Source: Microbispora hainanensis
GTDB lineage: Bacteria; Actinomycetota; Actinomycetes; Streptosporangiales; Streptosporangiaceae
Assembly (NCBI RefSeq): GCF_036186745.1
Contig: NZ_CP108086.1
Coordinates: 6,014,001 to 6,078,000 of the forward strand
Direction: 5' to 3'
Length of the DNA: 64,000 nucleotides
Shown here: piece after piece, positions 50,925 to 61,019 of the stretch
How positions within the stretch are numbered: the stretch's first letter is position 1
How the letters are laid out: each line of letters opens with the position of its first letter
Position numbers and translations under genes: made by a program
Notes under the pieces: model-generated
The model's database searches: none
What the model saw: only the letters and a program-made list of their open reading frames with translations
What the model was told of the DNA's origin: nothing

Positions 50925-52489
50925 CGACGCCTCGCACCCGGGTCGCGGCCGGCGTCTCCGTCGCCGACCTCGGCTCCTACCAGCAGGCGGTCCGCCGCGT
51001 GCTGACCTGCGACCTGATCACCAAGGACCGGCCGCGTCCCGGTGTGCTCGACCAGGTGCTGCGCTGGGCCGACGAGATGACGCGCGACTTCCGCGAGCTG
51101 CTCGGCTACACGCTGATCGCCACGACCCACCACGTGCGGCTGGTCCGCCATCTCGACGTCCTGGACGAGACGCAGCGCTCGATCTTCTCCCGCAAGGGCA
51201 AGCCGTTCGACCGCCGCCGGCTGGCGTACCTGTGCCTGGTGCTCGGGTCGTTCCAGCGCTCCCGGATCGAGATCAGCCTGGCCGACCTGGTGCGGGTCTT
51301 CACGCCGCTGGCCAACTCCATCGACGGCCTCGGCTTCGACCCCGCGATCGGGTCGCACAAGGCCGCCGTCGTCGACGTGCTGGGCTGGCTGGTGGACCGC
51401 GGCGCGCTCCGGCTGTCCGACGGCAGCCTGGAGTGGTGGGCGCGCGACACCGAGCGAGGCGACGCGCTCTACGACATCGACCACGACATCTGCGCGGTGC
51501 TGTTCAAGCCGGCCCGGCCGGTCCAGCACCTCACCAGCGCGGCCGGTCTGGTGCACGAGCCGCCGCACACGAACCCGGCCCGCAGGGCGCGGCGGCTGCT
51601 CGTCGAGTTTCCCGTGGTCTACTACGCGGACGTCGAGCCCGATGTGGCCGACGCGCTGCGCGCCCCCGGCCTCGCCGAGGACCTCGTACGGTTCACCGGC
51701 CTGGTCCTGGAGCGGCGCGCGGAGGGCGTCATGCTCGCCGACCCGGGCGGCGTCTTCACCGACCGGCCGTTCCCGGGCCGGGGCAACGCGGTGAGCCGGG
51801 CGGCGGGGCTGCTGCTGGCGAAGATCGCCGACCTGCTGGAGGACCCCGAGCACGTGCCGGAGCCGCTGCCCGTTCCCGCGCTCGCCGACGACCAGGCCGA
51901 TCTCGTGGCGCGGATGGACGCGGGACTGCCCCGCGACGGAGTCGTCGCCGAGCTGGCCTGGTCTCCGTCCGAGGCCGAGCCGTCGTCGCCCGACGACCGG
52001 CCCTTGCCCGCCGAGGCGCCGTTCGTGTCGCGCAGCCGCCTGGAGACGATGACGACCGAGCTGTACGACGAGTTCGGGGCGGCCTCGTTCACCTCCGCCT
52101 GGCAGCAGGATCCCCGTGGACTGCTCGACGCCGTCATCGGGTTCCTCGCGGACCTGTTGCTGCTCAGGCCGGTGCCGGGCGGCGTGCTCGTCCTGCCCGC
52201 CGCGCTGCGATACCGCAACATCCGGGCCGCCCTGCCCACCCGTACATCGGGCGGTCAGCTGGCGCTGGTGGCGCTGCCCGAGCCGGTTGCCCGGCAGGAC
52301 ACTTCACCGCAGCCGGACATCCCAGCGCAGCCGGACACCACGGCGCAGCAGGGATCGTCCGCGCAGCAGGGTCCGTCCGGGGCGCAGGGTTCGTCCGAGG
52401 CGCAGGGTGGGGTCGGGGGGCAGGGTCCGTCCGGGAGGCAGGGTGCGGCCGGCCAGGAGGTTTCGTTCACGCAGGAGGAGGGGCGATGA
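50921..52489 (+). CDS. jetB: JetB, KITE-like subunit of the Wadjet complex (DUF2398/TIGR02678)
   Basis: 522 residues from GTG 50921, overlapping jetA by four bases. The family core spans SYQQAVRRVLTCDLITKDRPRPGVLDQVLRWADEMTRDFRELLGYTL to the winged-helix-like FGAASFTSAWQQDPRGLLDAVIGFLADLLLL near the end. It would bind the kleisin subunit and DNA. After residue 460 a glutamine/glycine/serine-rich tail of AQQGSSAQQGPSGAQG repeats replaces the usual short end. Confidence 0.92.
   Translation: MTTPRTRVAAGVSVADLGSYQQAVRRVLTCDLITKDRPRPGVLDQVLRWADEMTRDFRELLGYTLIATTHHVRLVRHLDVLDETQRSIFSRKGKPFDRRRLAYLCLVLGSFQRSRIEISLADLVRVFTPLANSIDGLGFDPAIGSHKAAVVDVLGWLVDRGALRLSDGSLEWWARDTERGDALYDIDHDICAVLFKPARPVQHLTSAAGLVHEPPHTNPARRARRLLVEFPVVYYADVEPDVADALRAPGLAEDLVRFTGLVLERRAEGVMLADPGGVFTDRPFPGRGNAVSRAAGLLLAKIADLLEDPEHVPEPLPVPALADDQADLVARMDAGLPRDGVVAELAWSPSEAEPSSPDDRPLPAEAPFVSRSRLETMTTELYDEFGAASFTSAWQQDPRGLLDAVIGFLADLLLLRPVPGGVLVLPAALRYRNIRAALPTRTSGGQLALVALPEPVARQDTSPQPDIPAQPDTTAQQGSSAQQGPSGAQGSSEAQGGVGGQGPSGRQGAAGQEVSFTQEEGR
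52295..52455 (+). repeat. Degenerate 15-bp repeats at the 3' end of jetB
   Basis: CAGGGTCCGTCCGGG-type units, most 15 bp long, encode the QGSS/QGPSG tail just before the jetC overlap. Confidence 0.75.
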
Positions 52490-55400
52490 CGCCGCCGAGC
52501 GACCGGTTCCAGCCCAGCAGGGCCGGTGTGATCAACGTCTGGGACTACGTGGACGAGGAGTTCGCCTTCGCCGACGGGCGTCTGGTGCTGCGCGGGCACA
52601 ACGGCTCGGGCAAGACAAAGGCGCTGGAGGTGCTCTTCCCGTTCATCCTCGACGGCGTGGCGGACGCACGGCGGCTCGACCCGTTCAGCGGCGAGAACCG
52701 CACGATGAAGTCCAACCTGCTCTACCGGGGCCAGGAAGCCGAGTACGGCTACGTCTGGATGGAGTTCGCCCGGCGCGAGATCGGGGCGGAGCCCGACGCG
52801 ACCGACGAGACCGTCACGCTCATCATCGGCATCCGCGCGCACCGGCACAGGGACGGGGTGCGGACCTCGTTCTTCGTCACCGACAAGCGCCTCGGTGTCG
52901 ACTTCGGGCTGCTCGCGCCCGACTCCCGGCCCCTCACCGAGCGGCAGCTCAAGGCCGTCCTCGGCCCGGACGCCCACTGCGAGACCGCCACCCAGTATCG
53001 GGACGCGGTGGACGCCCGGCTGTTCGGGCTGGGCAGGGAGCGCTACACGCAGCTCCTCGACCTGCTGCTGGCGCTGCGCCGCCCGCTGCTGGCCAAGGAC
53101 CTCGACCCCGACAAGGTCTCGGGCACGCTCACCTCGGGCCTCAGCCCCGTCGACGAGGAGCTCGTCGACCAGGCGGCCCGCGACTTCGAGAACCTCGCGG
53201 CGGTCCAGAAGCAGTTCGACGACTTCGCGGTCGCCGACGCGGCCGTACGCGCGTTCCTGACCGACTACGTGGCCTACCTGCGCACTCATGCGAAGGCCCG
53301 GCTCGCCCGCATCCAGACCGAGATGGACGGCGCGGTGGAGCACGCCCGCACGCTCGTGCGCGCCGAGGAGGCGCGCACGAGGGCGGCGGCCGCACGCCAG
53401 GCCGCCGCGACGGCGGCCTCCGCGGCGGAGGCCGAACGCGAAGGGCTGGAGCGCCGCCTCGCCGCGTTGCGTGCGGACGACGCCTACCGTGCGCGGAGCG
53501 AGCTGGAGCTGCGCCGCCGCCAGATCGTCAAGACCGGCGAGGAGATCGAGCGCGAGCGCGCCCGGCTGGCGGACGGCGCCGATCACCTGGCCGCACTCGA
53601 AGGGGAGGCGGGCGAGCTCGCGGAGCGGCTGGAGGGCGCGCGGGCGGCGATCGTCCGGCACGCCACCGATCTCGCCGACGCGGCGGAGCGGGCCGGGATC
53701 GCCCACGACGGGGACGGCCCGGCCGACACGGGCGCGGACCTGCTCACGACGGCGCGGGCACGCGCCACCGCCCGCAAGGACGACGTCGCGAAGGTCCGCG
53801 ACGAGATCGCCAGGGTGTCGGGCGCGGAGCGGGACCGCCTGCGAGCGGAGGCCGACAGGGACAAGGCGGACAAGGACGTCGAGGAACGGGAATCGCGGTG
53901 CGAGGCCGCCGATGCCGCGCTGGTGACGGCACGCGACCGGGCGCGGGAGGCGCTCGACGCCTGGGCCGCTCGCTGGGCCCGCCCGGCAGAGGCTCCGGAA
54001 GATGAGGCCCCCCGAGATGAGGGCCCGGGAAGTGACCCGGGCAATGAGTCCGCGCGTAGCGGGTCTCCGGGAAGTGATTCGGGCAACGAGTCCCCGCGCA
54101 GCGAGTTTCCGGGAGACGAGGCGGTGGCCGGCCCCGCCGACGTGGCGGCGCTGGCGGAGGCCCTCGCCCAGGCCGGAGACGCCGGGGCGCCGTCCCTGGC
54201 CGAGGTCTACAGCGTGCGGACCGAGGAACGGCGGACGGAGGCGGCCAGGTCCGCCGAACGCCTGTCCGCCCGGGTGCGCGACCTCGCCGCCGACCTCGTC
54301 CGCCTGCGTCGTGAACGCGAGGAGATCGCGGCCGAACGCGACGAGGCGCCGCCGCACGACGACCGCAGAACGGCGGACCGGGACGGGCGGCCGGGGGCGC
54401 CGCTGTGGCGGCTCGTCCGGTTCGCCGACGGCCTCGACGAGAAGGAGGCGGCCGGCCTCGAAGGCGCACTGTACGGCGCGGGGCTGCTGACCGCCTGGGT
54501 GCACCCGGAGGCGCGGCACACCTTCGACGCCGTCGCGGTCCTGGAATCCGACGGCTACCTGCTCCCGCTTCCCGAGGAGAGCCGCCCGTCCGGCCGTACG
54601 CTCGCCGACGTCCTCGTGCCGGAGGAGCAGGACCTCGTGCCGGCGGCGGTCGTCGCGGACGTGCTGAGGTCGGTCGTGGTCGCCGACGCGATCACACCCC
54701 ACAGTGATCGGCCGGGGGATCGGCCCGGGGATCGGCAGGCGGATCGCCAGGGAGAACGGCAGGGAGAACGGCAGGGAGAACGACGGGGCGGACCGGTGCC
54801 GACGGTGACCATCCGGGCCCAGTTCGGCCTCGGGCTCCTCCTCGGCGCCCGGCCCAAGTCGTCACCCGAATACATCGGCGCCACCAACCGGGCGAACCGC
54901 CGTGCGGCCAGGCTCGCCGAGTATGACGAGACGATCGGCGAGACGATCCGGGCGCACGAGGACGCCGAGCGCGACCTGGCCCGCGCGAACCGCCGCCTGG
55001 CGGACTTCGCCCGGGCCCGGCGGGAGCTGCCGTCCGTCACGGAGGTCGTCGCGGCGGTCACCCGCGTCTCCCGCGAGTCCGCGCTGCTGGCCCAGGCGCG
55101 GTCGGTGCTCGCGGACCGCCGCCGCGATCTCGACGCGGCGGTGGCGCAGGTCGACGCGGCACGCAGGCGGCTGCGGCAGGTCGCGGCGGAACGGAGCATG
55201 CCCGTCGCGGAACAGGAGGTCGACGCGGTCGCGCGGGCCGTGGACGAGTTCCTCACGACGGCGCAGCGGCTGCACGACGGCCGCGAGCGGGCCGCGTCCG
55301 AGGAGCGGGACCTCGCGTCGCGGCAGGCGGCCATCGCCCGGCAGCGCGAGCGGCACGACGCCGACTCCCGCGCCCTGGAGGAGAAGGAGCGGGAGCACCG

Positions 55401-57069
55401 GGCCGACGCCGAGGAGCTCAGGGCGGGCGAGGAGGCACTCGACGCGCCGCTGCGCGAGGTGCTCGCCCAGATCGACGAGACCGAGCGCCGCCTCGCCGAG
55501 GTTCGCAAGCGCTGCGGGGAGCACGCCGCCACCGCCACGCGGGAGAACGAGGCGCTGATCGTCGCGCAGAACGACCTCAAACACGGGCAGGCGTCCCTCG
55601 GCCAGGCGCTCGGCCACCTCTTCGAGCACGTCGCGGCGTTCGGGCCGTACGCGCATCCGGAGCTGCGCCCGCTGCTCGGCGTCACCGCCACCGCGCCGTG
55701 GCCCGCCCACGTCGGCTGGCCGGAACCGGCGGAGGCGGCCGCGTCGGTGGCCGCCGAGCTGTCCGCCCGCTCCGCCGCCGGAAAGAGCACGGGGGAGGGA
55801 GACGGGGAGAGCGCTGCGGAAGGGGCCGGAGCAGGAGCCCGAGGAGACGGAGCAGGGGGCGGCCTGCCGCCGGATCCCGCCGCCCTGGTGGGCCGGGTGC
55901 TGCCGGGAGACGTGGCCGCGCTGCTCGACGCCTTCGCCGCGGAGATGGCCGACATCCGCGTGCCCGGGGAGAGCGCGCTCAAGAACACCGCGAGCCGGCT
56001 GTCGGGCTCGCTGCGGACGTTCCAGGACGCGCTCGACGGCTGTGCCGAGGACTACCGCCTGGAGCACGACCCGACCGGGGTCGTCATGGTCTACGTCAGC
56101 GACGAGGGCGGCCGCAACCCGGTCGCCGCGTTCGCCCGGCGCGTCGCCGACCGCGTCCAGGAGCAGGGAATGCTGCTGGAGGAGCGGGAGCGGACCGTGC
56201 TGGAGGACGAGCTGCTGACCGCGCTCGCCCAGCAGGTGCACGACCGGGTCCGCACCGCGCGCGACCTGGTGCGCGGGATGAACGAGGACACCCGGTCACG
56301 GCCCATGTCGTCCGGCACCAGGATCGGCATCCGATGGGGCCGTTCCGACCGGCTGAACGACCGGCAGGTCGCGGTGTCGCGGCTCCTCGACAGGGACGCG
56401 CAGGGGCTCGGCGCGGCCGGGCTGGCCGAGCTGCGCGGCCTGCTGCGGGAGATGATCCGCGACTACCGGGCCGCCCATCCGCGTGCCACGTACAGGCAGG
56501 CGCTGGCCGAGGTGCTCGACTACCGCACCTGGTACGGCTTCGAGCTGGTGCTGGCCGTGCCGGGGGAGAAGGAGGTCAAGCTCACCCGGGCCAAGCACGA
56601 GGAGATGTCCGGAGGCGAGAAGTCGGCGGCCATCCACCTCCCGTTGTTCGCCGCGGCCAACGCCCTTTATTCGTCCGCCAAGCCCACGTGCCCGCGCATG
56701 ATCGCGCTGGACGAGGCGTTCGCCGGCATCGACGACCGCTACAAGCCCGAGCTGCTGGGCCTGACCGTGAAGTTCGGCCTCGATCTGTTCATGACCGGCC
56801 ACGACCTGTGGATCCACTTCGACACCGTGCCGATGGCCGCGCACTACGACATGCACCACGACAAGAGCGCGCACGCGGTGTCGGCGATGCTGATGCTCTG
56901 GGACGGCGCCCAGACCATCGACGCCGACGCCGGGTTCTCCGGCAACGAGGAGCTGGCCGAGACGCTGCTCGGCTTCCGGCCGAGCCGCCGTGCCCCCGCC
57001 CTGACCGAGGGCACCCTCCTCGCCGCCGACGGCGACGACGAACCCGACGAGGTGGAGGCCGGCGTATGA
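52486..57069 (+). CDS. jetC: JetC, SMC-like ATPase of the Wadjet complex (TIGR02680)
   Basis: 1527 residues, start overlapping the jetB stop (ATGA). Walker A GHNGSGKT (37-44) and C-terminal ABC signature MSGGEKSAA (about 1374) with Walker B MIALDEAFAGID (Glu1410) form the split ATPase head. Two long alpha-coils (about 260-560 and 790-1090) flank a hinge-like domain (WRLVRFADGLDEKEAAGLEGALYGAGLLT onward). Three low-complexity insertions occur: about residues 502-547 in the first coil, 740-770 (DRPGDRQ/GERQ repeats) in the hinge, and 1098-1126. It extrudes DNA loops so the nuclease can identify small circles. Confidence 0.94.
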   Translation: MTPPSDRFQPSRAGVINVWDYVDEEFAFADGRLVLRGHNGSGKTKALEVLFPFILDGVADARRLDPFSGENRTMKSNLLYRGQEAEYGYVWMEFARREIGAEPDATDETVTLIIGIRAHRHRDGVRTSFFVTDKRLGVDFGLLAPDSRPLTERQLKAVLGPDAHCETATQYRDAVDARLFGLGRERYTQLLDLLLALRRPLLAKDLDPDKVSGTLTSGLSPVDEELVDQAARDFENLAAVQKQFDDFAVADAAVRAFLTDYVAYLRTHAKARLARIQTEMDGAVEHARTLVRAEEARTRAAAARQAAATAASAAEAEREGLERRLAALRADDAYRARSELELRRRQIVKTGEEIERERARLADGADHLAALEGEAGELAERLEGARAAIVRHATDLADAAERAGIAHDGDGPADTGADLLTTARARATARKDDVAKVRDEIARVSGAERDRLRAEADRDKADKDVEERESRCEAADAALVTARDRAREALDAWAARWARPAEAPEDEAPRDEGPGSDPGNESARSGSPGSDSGNESPRSEFPGDEAVAGPADVAALAEALAQAGDAGAPSLAEVYSVRTEERRTEAARSAERLSARVRDLAADLVRLRREREEIAAERDEAPPHDDRRTADRDGRPGAPLWRLVRFADGLDEKEAAGLEGALYGAGLLTAWVHPEARHTFDAVAVLESDGYLLPLPEESRPSGRTLADVLVPEEQDLVPAAVVADVLRSVVVADAITPHSDRPGDRPGDRQADRQGERQGERQGERRGGPVPTVTIRAQFGLGLLLGARPKSSPEYIGATNRANRRAARLAEYDETIGETIRAHEDAERDLARANRRLADFARARRELPSVTEVVAAVTRVSRESALLAQARSVLADRRRDLDAAVAQVDAARRRLRQVAAERSMPVAEQEVDAVARAVDEFLTTAQRLHDGRERAASEERDLASRQAAIARQRERHDADSRALEEKEREHRADAEELRAGEEALDAPLREVLAQIDETERRLAEVRKRCGEHAATATRENEALIVAQNDLKHGQASLGQALGHLFEHVAAFGPYAHPELRPLLGVTATAPWPAHVGWPEPAEAAASVAAELSARSAAGKSTGEGDGESAAEGAGAGARGDGAGGGLPPDPAALVGRVLPGDVAALLDAFAAEMADIRVPGESALKNTASRLSGSLRTFQDALDGCAEDYRLEHDPTGVVMVYVSDEGGRNPVAAFARRVADRVQEQGMLLEERERTVLEDELLTALAQQVHDRVRTARDLVRGMNEDTRSRPMSSGTRIGIRWGRSDRLNDRQVAVSRLLDRDAQGLGAAGLAELRGLLREMIRDYRAAHPRATYRQALAEVLDYRTWYGFELVLAVPGEKEVKLTRAKHEEMSGGEKSAAIHLPLFAAANALYSSAKPTCPRMIALDEAFAGIDDRYKPELLGLTVKFGLDLFMTGHDLWIHFDTVPMAAHYDMHHDKSAHAVSAMLMLWDGAQTIDADAGFSGNEELAETLLGFRPSRRAPALTEGTLLAADGDDEPDEVEAGV
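54703..54786 (+). repeat. 12-bp GATCGGCCGGGG / GGAGAACGGCAG repeats in the jetC hinge
   Basis: Tandem units encode DRPGDRPGDRQADRQGERQ and three GERQ copies, inserted in a loop of the hinge-like domain. Confidence 0.85.
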
Positions 57070-58337
57070 CCATGGCCGCGAAAGCGGTGGAGCGCTACCG
57101 GGGGCCGGAGTATCGCCGCCTGCTCCAGGCCGCGCGGCGCCGCCTGGAAGGCAACGGCGGCACCCTGGAGGGCTCGATAGGCGTCGGCGATCCCGACGAG
57201 GCGGAGCGCAAGGCGCTCATCGGCATCACCGGCCGCTACAGCGAACCCGGCGTCAAGCGCATCGGCGTCACCCTGCGCGAGCTCGACGCCGTCGTACGCG
57301 CCGGGACCGGTGGCCTTGGCCTGGTCGACCTGCTGGAGACGCTCGGCCCGCCGCTGCGGAACCGCCCCCGAGAGGCGGCCCTCGCCCGGGCCGCCCGCGA
57401 CGAGGCCGTGCGGCCCGCGATGGAGAGCCTGCTGTACGAGAGCGCGGAGTGGTACCGCGAGTGGCTCGACGCGGTGAGCCGCGACGGCACCGCGAGCCGG
57501 CTCGCCGGCCGCCCGCGCACGGCCGGGACGCTCGCCAGGGCCGCCCGTGTCCTGGAGTTCCTCACGACCCGACCCGAGGACGACGCGGAGATCACCCTCG
57601 CCGGGCTGGCCGCCAAGATCACTGGTCATCCCAAGACCCTCGACCATCCGGCCGGCCTGTCCACCCTGGTGCTGCGGGCCCTGGCGATACGCGCGGGCGT
57701 TCCGGCCCCGGGCACGGCGGAGGAACGCCGGGAGCTGTGGGACCGCTACGAGGTGGTCGTCGACGACCTCGCCAGCCGGATCCTCGTCCTGAACCTGCCG
57801 GCGGAGGGGGAGGGGCTGGGGGAGTGGCTGACCGCCGCCGCCCGCTTCGGCACGCCGTTCCAGGTCACGCTCCACCAGCTCGGCACCTTCGCCATCACCC
57901 TGCGCGCCCCGGTGGTGCACGTGTGCGAGAACCCGGCCGTGCTGCGGCGCGCGGCCGCCGAGCTGGGGCCGGACTGCCCGCCCCTCGTCTGCACCGAGGG
58001 ACGCCCCTCGACGGCCTTCCACCGGCTGGCGGGGACAGCCGTACACGGCGGGGCCCGGCTGCGCTACCACGGCGACTTCGACTGGCCGGGAGTGGACATG
58101 GCCGGTGCCGTGGCGCGGCGCTACGGCGCGGAACCCTGGCGCATGACCGCCGCAGATTACCTCGCGGGTCTCGCGAACCTCGGCGATCTCCTCGAAGGTG
58201 ACGAGCACCTGCGGCTCACCGGGCGGCCGGTGCCGGCACCCTGGGATCCCGCCCTCGGGGACTCTATGCGCGAGAAGGGGATCGCGGTCTACGAGGAGGC
58301 CGTCGCCGAGCCCCTGCTGGCGGATCTTGGGGGGTGA
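57066..58337 (+). CDS. jetD: JetD, Toprim nuclease subunit of the Wadjet system (DUF2399/TIGR02679)
   Basis: 423 residues, start overlapping the jetC stop (ATGA). The C-terminal Toprim-like domain has the metal-binding Glu288 in VVHVCENPAVL, then LVCTEGRPSTAF, and the Asp-x-Asp pair Asp337/Asp339 in YHGDFDWPGVDMA. These align with topoisomerase VI A-like catalytic residues, so the active site looks intact. It cuts DNA trapped by the SMC motor. It ends the operon; no terminator is obvious in the next 58 bases. Confidence 0.93.
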   Translation: MTMAAKAVERYRGPEYRRLLQAARRRLEGNGGTLEGSIGVGDPDEAERKALIGITGRYSEPGVKRIGVTLRELDAVVRAGTGGLGLVDLLETLGPPLRNRPREAALARAARDEAVRPAMESLLYESAEWYREWLDAVSRDGTASRLAGRPRTAGTLARAARVLEFLTTRPEDDAEITLAGLAAKITGHPKTLDHPAGLSTLVLRALAIRAGVPAPGTAEERRELWDRYEVVVDDLASRILVLNLPAEGEGLGEWLTAAARFGTPFQVTLHQLGTFAITLRAPVVHVCENPAVLRRAAAELGPDCPPLVCTEGRPSTAFHRLAGTAVHGGARLRYHGDFDWPGVDMAGAVARRYGAEPWRMTAADYLAGLANLGDLLEGDEHLRLTGRPVPAPWDPALGDSMREKGIAVYEEAVAEPLLADLGG

Positions 58338-58395
58338 CACGCGCGAGGCACGGTCGTACGTTGACCTCCGTGGCCTGCGCGACGAAGGAGTCACC

Positions 58396-60080
58396 GTGAG
58401 CGAGACGACCAGCACCCATGTCTTCCGGGAAGCCCGTGACCTGCTGCTCTCCTTGAGGGAGGACCCCGAGCGGGCGGCACGCGAGTTCGCCTGGCCCGTC
58501 TTCGGCGACAGGTTCAACTGGGCCACGGACTGGTTCGACGCGATCGCCCGGGGAAACCCGCGTACGGCGCTGTGGATCGTGGAGGAGGACGGCGCTACTC
58601 CTTCGACGAGATGGCCCGCCGCTCCGACCAGGTGGCGGCGTGGCTGGCCGCTCAGGGGGTGGGCGCGGGCGACCACGTGCTGCTGATGCTCGGCAACCAG
58701 GTCGAGCTGTGGGAGTCGATGCTGGCGGTGATGAAGCTCGGCGCGGTGATCATGCCGGCGACCACCGCCCTGGGCACGGCCGACCTCGCCGACCGCGTGG
58801 TGCGGGGGCGGGTCCGGCACGTCATCGCCAACGCGGCCGACACGCACAAGTTCGACGGCGTGCCGGGAGAGTTCGGCCGCGTCTGCGTGGGCGAGGCGGC
58901 CGGGTGGCTCCGCTATGGCGACGCCTACGCGACGCCCGAGCCGGAGCCGTTCGAGGCCCGGACCTCGCCCGGCGATCCGCTGCTGCTCTACTTCACCTCG
59001 GGGACGACGAGCAGGCCCAAGCTCGTGCGGCACACGCAGGTGTCCTACCCGGTCGGCCACCTGACGACGATGTACTTCGTCGGGGTGCGGCCGGGCGACG
59101 TGCACCTCAACATCAGCTCGCCCGGCTGGGCCAAGCACGCCTGGAGCTGCTTCTTCGCGCCGTGGAACGCCGAGGCGACGGTGTTCGTGCACAACTACTC
59201 CCGCTTCGACGCCGCCGCCCTGCTCGGGCAGATCCGCCGGGCCGGGGTCACCACGTTCTGCGCGCCGCCCACGGTCTGGCGGATGCTCATCCAGGCCGAC
59301 CTCGGCGACGGCCCGGGCAGCCTGCGGGAGGCGGTCGCCGCGGGCGAGCCGCTGAACCCGGAGGTCATCGCCCAGGTGGAGCGGGCGTGGGGGCTGACGG
59401 TCCGCGACGGGTACGGCCAGACCGAGACGACCGCGCTGATCGCCAACACGCCCGGCGTCCCCGTGAAGGCCGGCTCGATGGGCCGGCCCCTGCCCGGTGT
59501 CCCGGTCGTCGTGGTCGATCCGGTGACCGGCCGGCCGGCGGACGAGGGCGAGATCTGCCTCGATCTGGCCGCCCGCCCGGTCAACCTGATGACCGGCTAT
59601 CTGGACGGTGAGGAAGGGGCCATGTCCGGGGGCCTCTACCACACCGGCGACGTCGCGGTCCGGGACGCGGACGGCTCGATCACCTTCGTGGGACGCACCG
59701 ACGACGTGTTCAAGGCGTCCGACTACAAGATCTCGCCGTTCGAGCTGGAGAGCGTGCTCATCGAGCACCCCGCCGTCGCGGAGGCGGCGGTCGTGCCCGC
59801 CCCCGACCCGATCCGGCTCGCCGTGCCCAAGGCGTACGTGGTGCCGGCCGCGGGCTGGGAGCCGAACCGGGAGACCGCCGCGGCCATCCTGCGGCACGCC
59901 CGTGAGAGGCTCGCGCCCTATCAGCGGGTGCGCCGGCTGGAGTTCGCCGAGCTGCCCAAGACCATCTCGGGGAAGATCCGCAGGGTCGAGCTGCGGGCCA
60001 GGGAGAGCGACGCCGCGCAGGCCGGCACCGAGCTGTCCGGGGAGTGGCGGGACGACCAGTTCCCCGAGCTGCGGTCCTGA
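58396..60080 (+). pseudogene. Medium-chain acyl-CoA synthetase interrupted by a one-base frameshift
   Basis: Starts at GTG 58396 (GAAGGAGTCACC upstream) as VSETTSTHVFREARDLLLSLREDPERAAREFAWPVFGDRFNWATDWFDAI and proceeds to ALWIVEEDG. At about 58590 one base appears missing; the gene resumes in the next frame as RRYSFDEMARRSDQVAAWL and runs to 60080. Restoring one base gives about 561 residues, the normal length. AMP-binding motifs are intact (YFTSGTTSRPKL, GYGQTETT, YHTGDVA, GRTDDVFKASDYKISPFE, catalytic Lys in PKTISGKIRR). It would activate carboxylic acids as CoA thioesters. Mutation or sequencing error cannot be separated here. Confidence 0.85.
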
Positions 60081-60097
60081 CCCTGCCGGAGGAGGCG

Positions 60098-61000
60098 TCA
60101 GCGTCCCCCGGGTGCCGATGACCCGTGCCCGAGCAGGCGGGCGACCGGCTCCTCGGTCAGCCCCACGACGCCGTCGAAGTCGGTCGAACGGCTGACGGCG
60201 GCCCAGCGCTCCGCCTGGGCCGCGCGGGCGCGGGACGCCTGCTCGGCCAGGCGCAGCGCGTCGGAGCCGAGCAGCAGCCGCAGCGGCGGCTCGCCCACGT
60301 CGACCAGCCCGGCGATCACCCTGGCCGCCCGCCGGGGATCGCCCGGCTGGGCGCCGTCCACCTCGCGCCGGAAGGCGTTGACCCGGCCGACGGTCTGCTC
60401 GTAGTCGGGTCCCACCGGCGGGATGCGCATCGACGAGCCGCCCCAGTCCGTACGGAACCCGCCGGGCTCGACGATGACCACGGTGATCCCCAGCGGGCGG
60501 ACCTCGCTGTTCAGCACCTCGGAGAACCCCTCGACCGCGAACTTGGCCGACTGGTAGGCGCCGAGCCCCGGCGTGCCCCCGACCCGGCCGCCCACCGAGC
60601 CGATCTGCAGGATGTGACCTGACCGCTGCGCGCGCATCACCGGCAGCGCGGCCCTGGTCATGGTGACGACGCCGAACAGGTTGGTCTCGAACTGCGCCCG
60701 GAAGTCCTCGTCGGAGGTCTCCTCGATGGGCGAGGAGTTCGCGTACCCCGCGTTGTTCACCAGCACGTCCAGCGAGCCGAACTCCTCGACGGCCAGCCGT
60801 ACGGCCCGCTGCGCCGCGGCGGCGTCGGTGACGTCGAGCGCGACGGCGCGCACCCGGTCGCCGTGGGCACGGACGAGGTCGTCCAGCCGTTCCGGCCGCC
60901 GGGCGGTGGCCACGAGGCGGTCGCCGCGTTCGAGCACCTCGTGAGCGAGCGCGTGTCCCAGGCCCCGGGAGGCGCCGGTGACGAGCCATGTCCTCTGCAT
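60098..61000 (-). CDS. SDR-family oxidoreductase
   Basis: 300 residues from ATG 61000; AAGGAG six bases upstream decides the start. Cofactor loop TGASRGLGHAL, NNAGYAN, Ser in IGSVGGR and Tyr-x3-Lys in YQSAK. The C-terminal extension (ARVIAGLVDVGEPPLRLLLGSDAL) is typical of the large group annotated as retinol- or oxidoreductase-like SDRs. Substrate unknown. It lies 19 bp after the MFS gene in an operon controlled by the divergent TetR. Confidence 0.92.
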   Translation of the reverse strand: MQRTWLVTGASRGLGHALAHEVLERGDRLVATARRPERLDDLVRAHGDRVRAVALDVTDAAAAQRAVRLAVEEFGSLDVLVNNAGYANSSPIEETSDEDFRAQFETNLFGVVTMTRAALPVMRAQRSGHILQIGSVGGRVGGTPGLGAYQSAKFAVEGFSEVLNSEVRPLGITVVIVEPGGFRTDWGGSSMRIPPVGPDYEQTVGRVNAFRREVDGAQPGDPRRAARVIAGLVDVGEPPLRLLLGSDALRLAEQASRARAAQAERWAAVSRSTDFDGVVGLTEEPVARLLGHGSSAPGGR

Positions 61001-61019
61001 GATGATCTCCTTTTGATCT

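Noticed and set aside
50914-52485. A 524-residue in-frame extension upstream of jetC
   Set aside because: The extension lies inside jetB in another frame. jetB is clearly real, and the ATG at 52486 with 4-bp overlap and a following family-typical N-terminus is the natural start.
56844-60989. A 1381-codon minus-strand open frame across jetC, jetD and the acyl-CoA synthetase
   Set aside because: It opposes three genes with intact motifs and contains no domain; its length only reflects the rarity of stop codons in this base composition.
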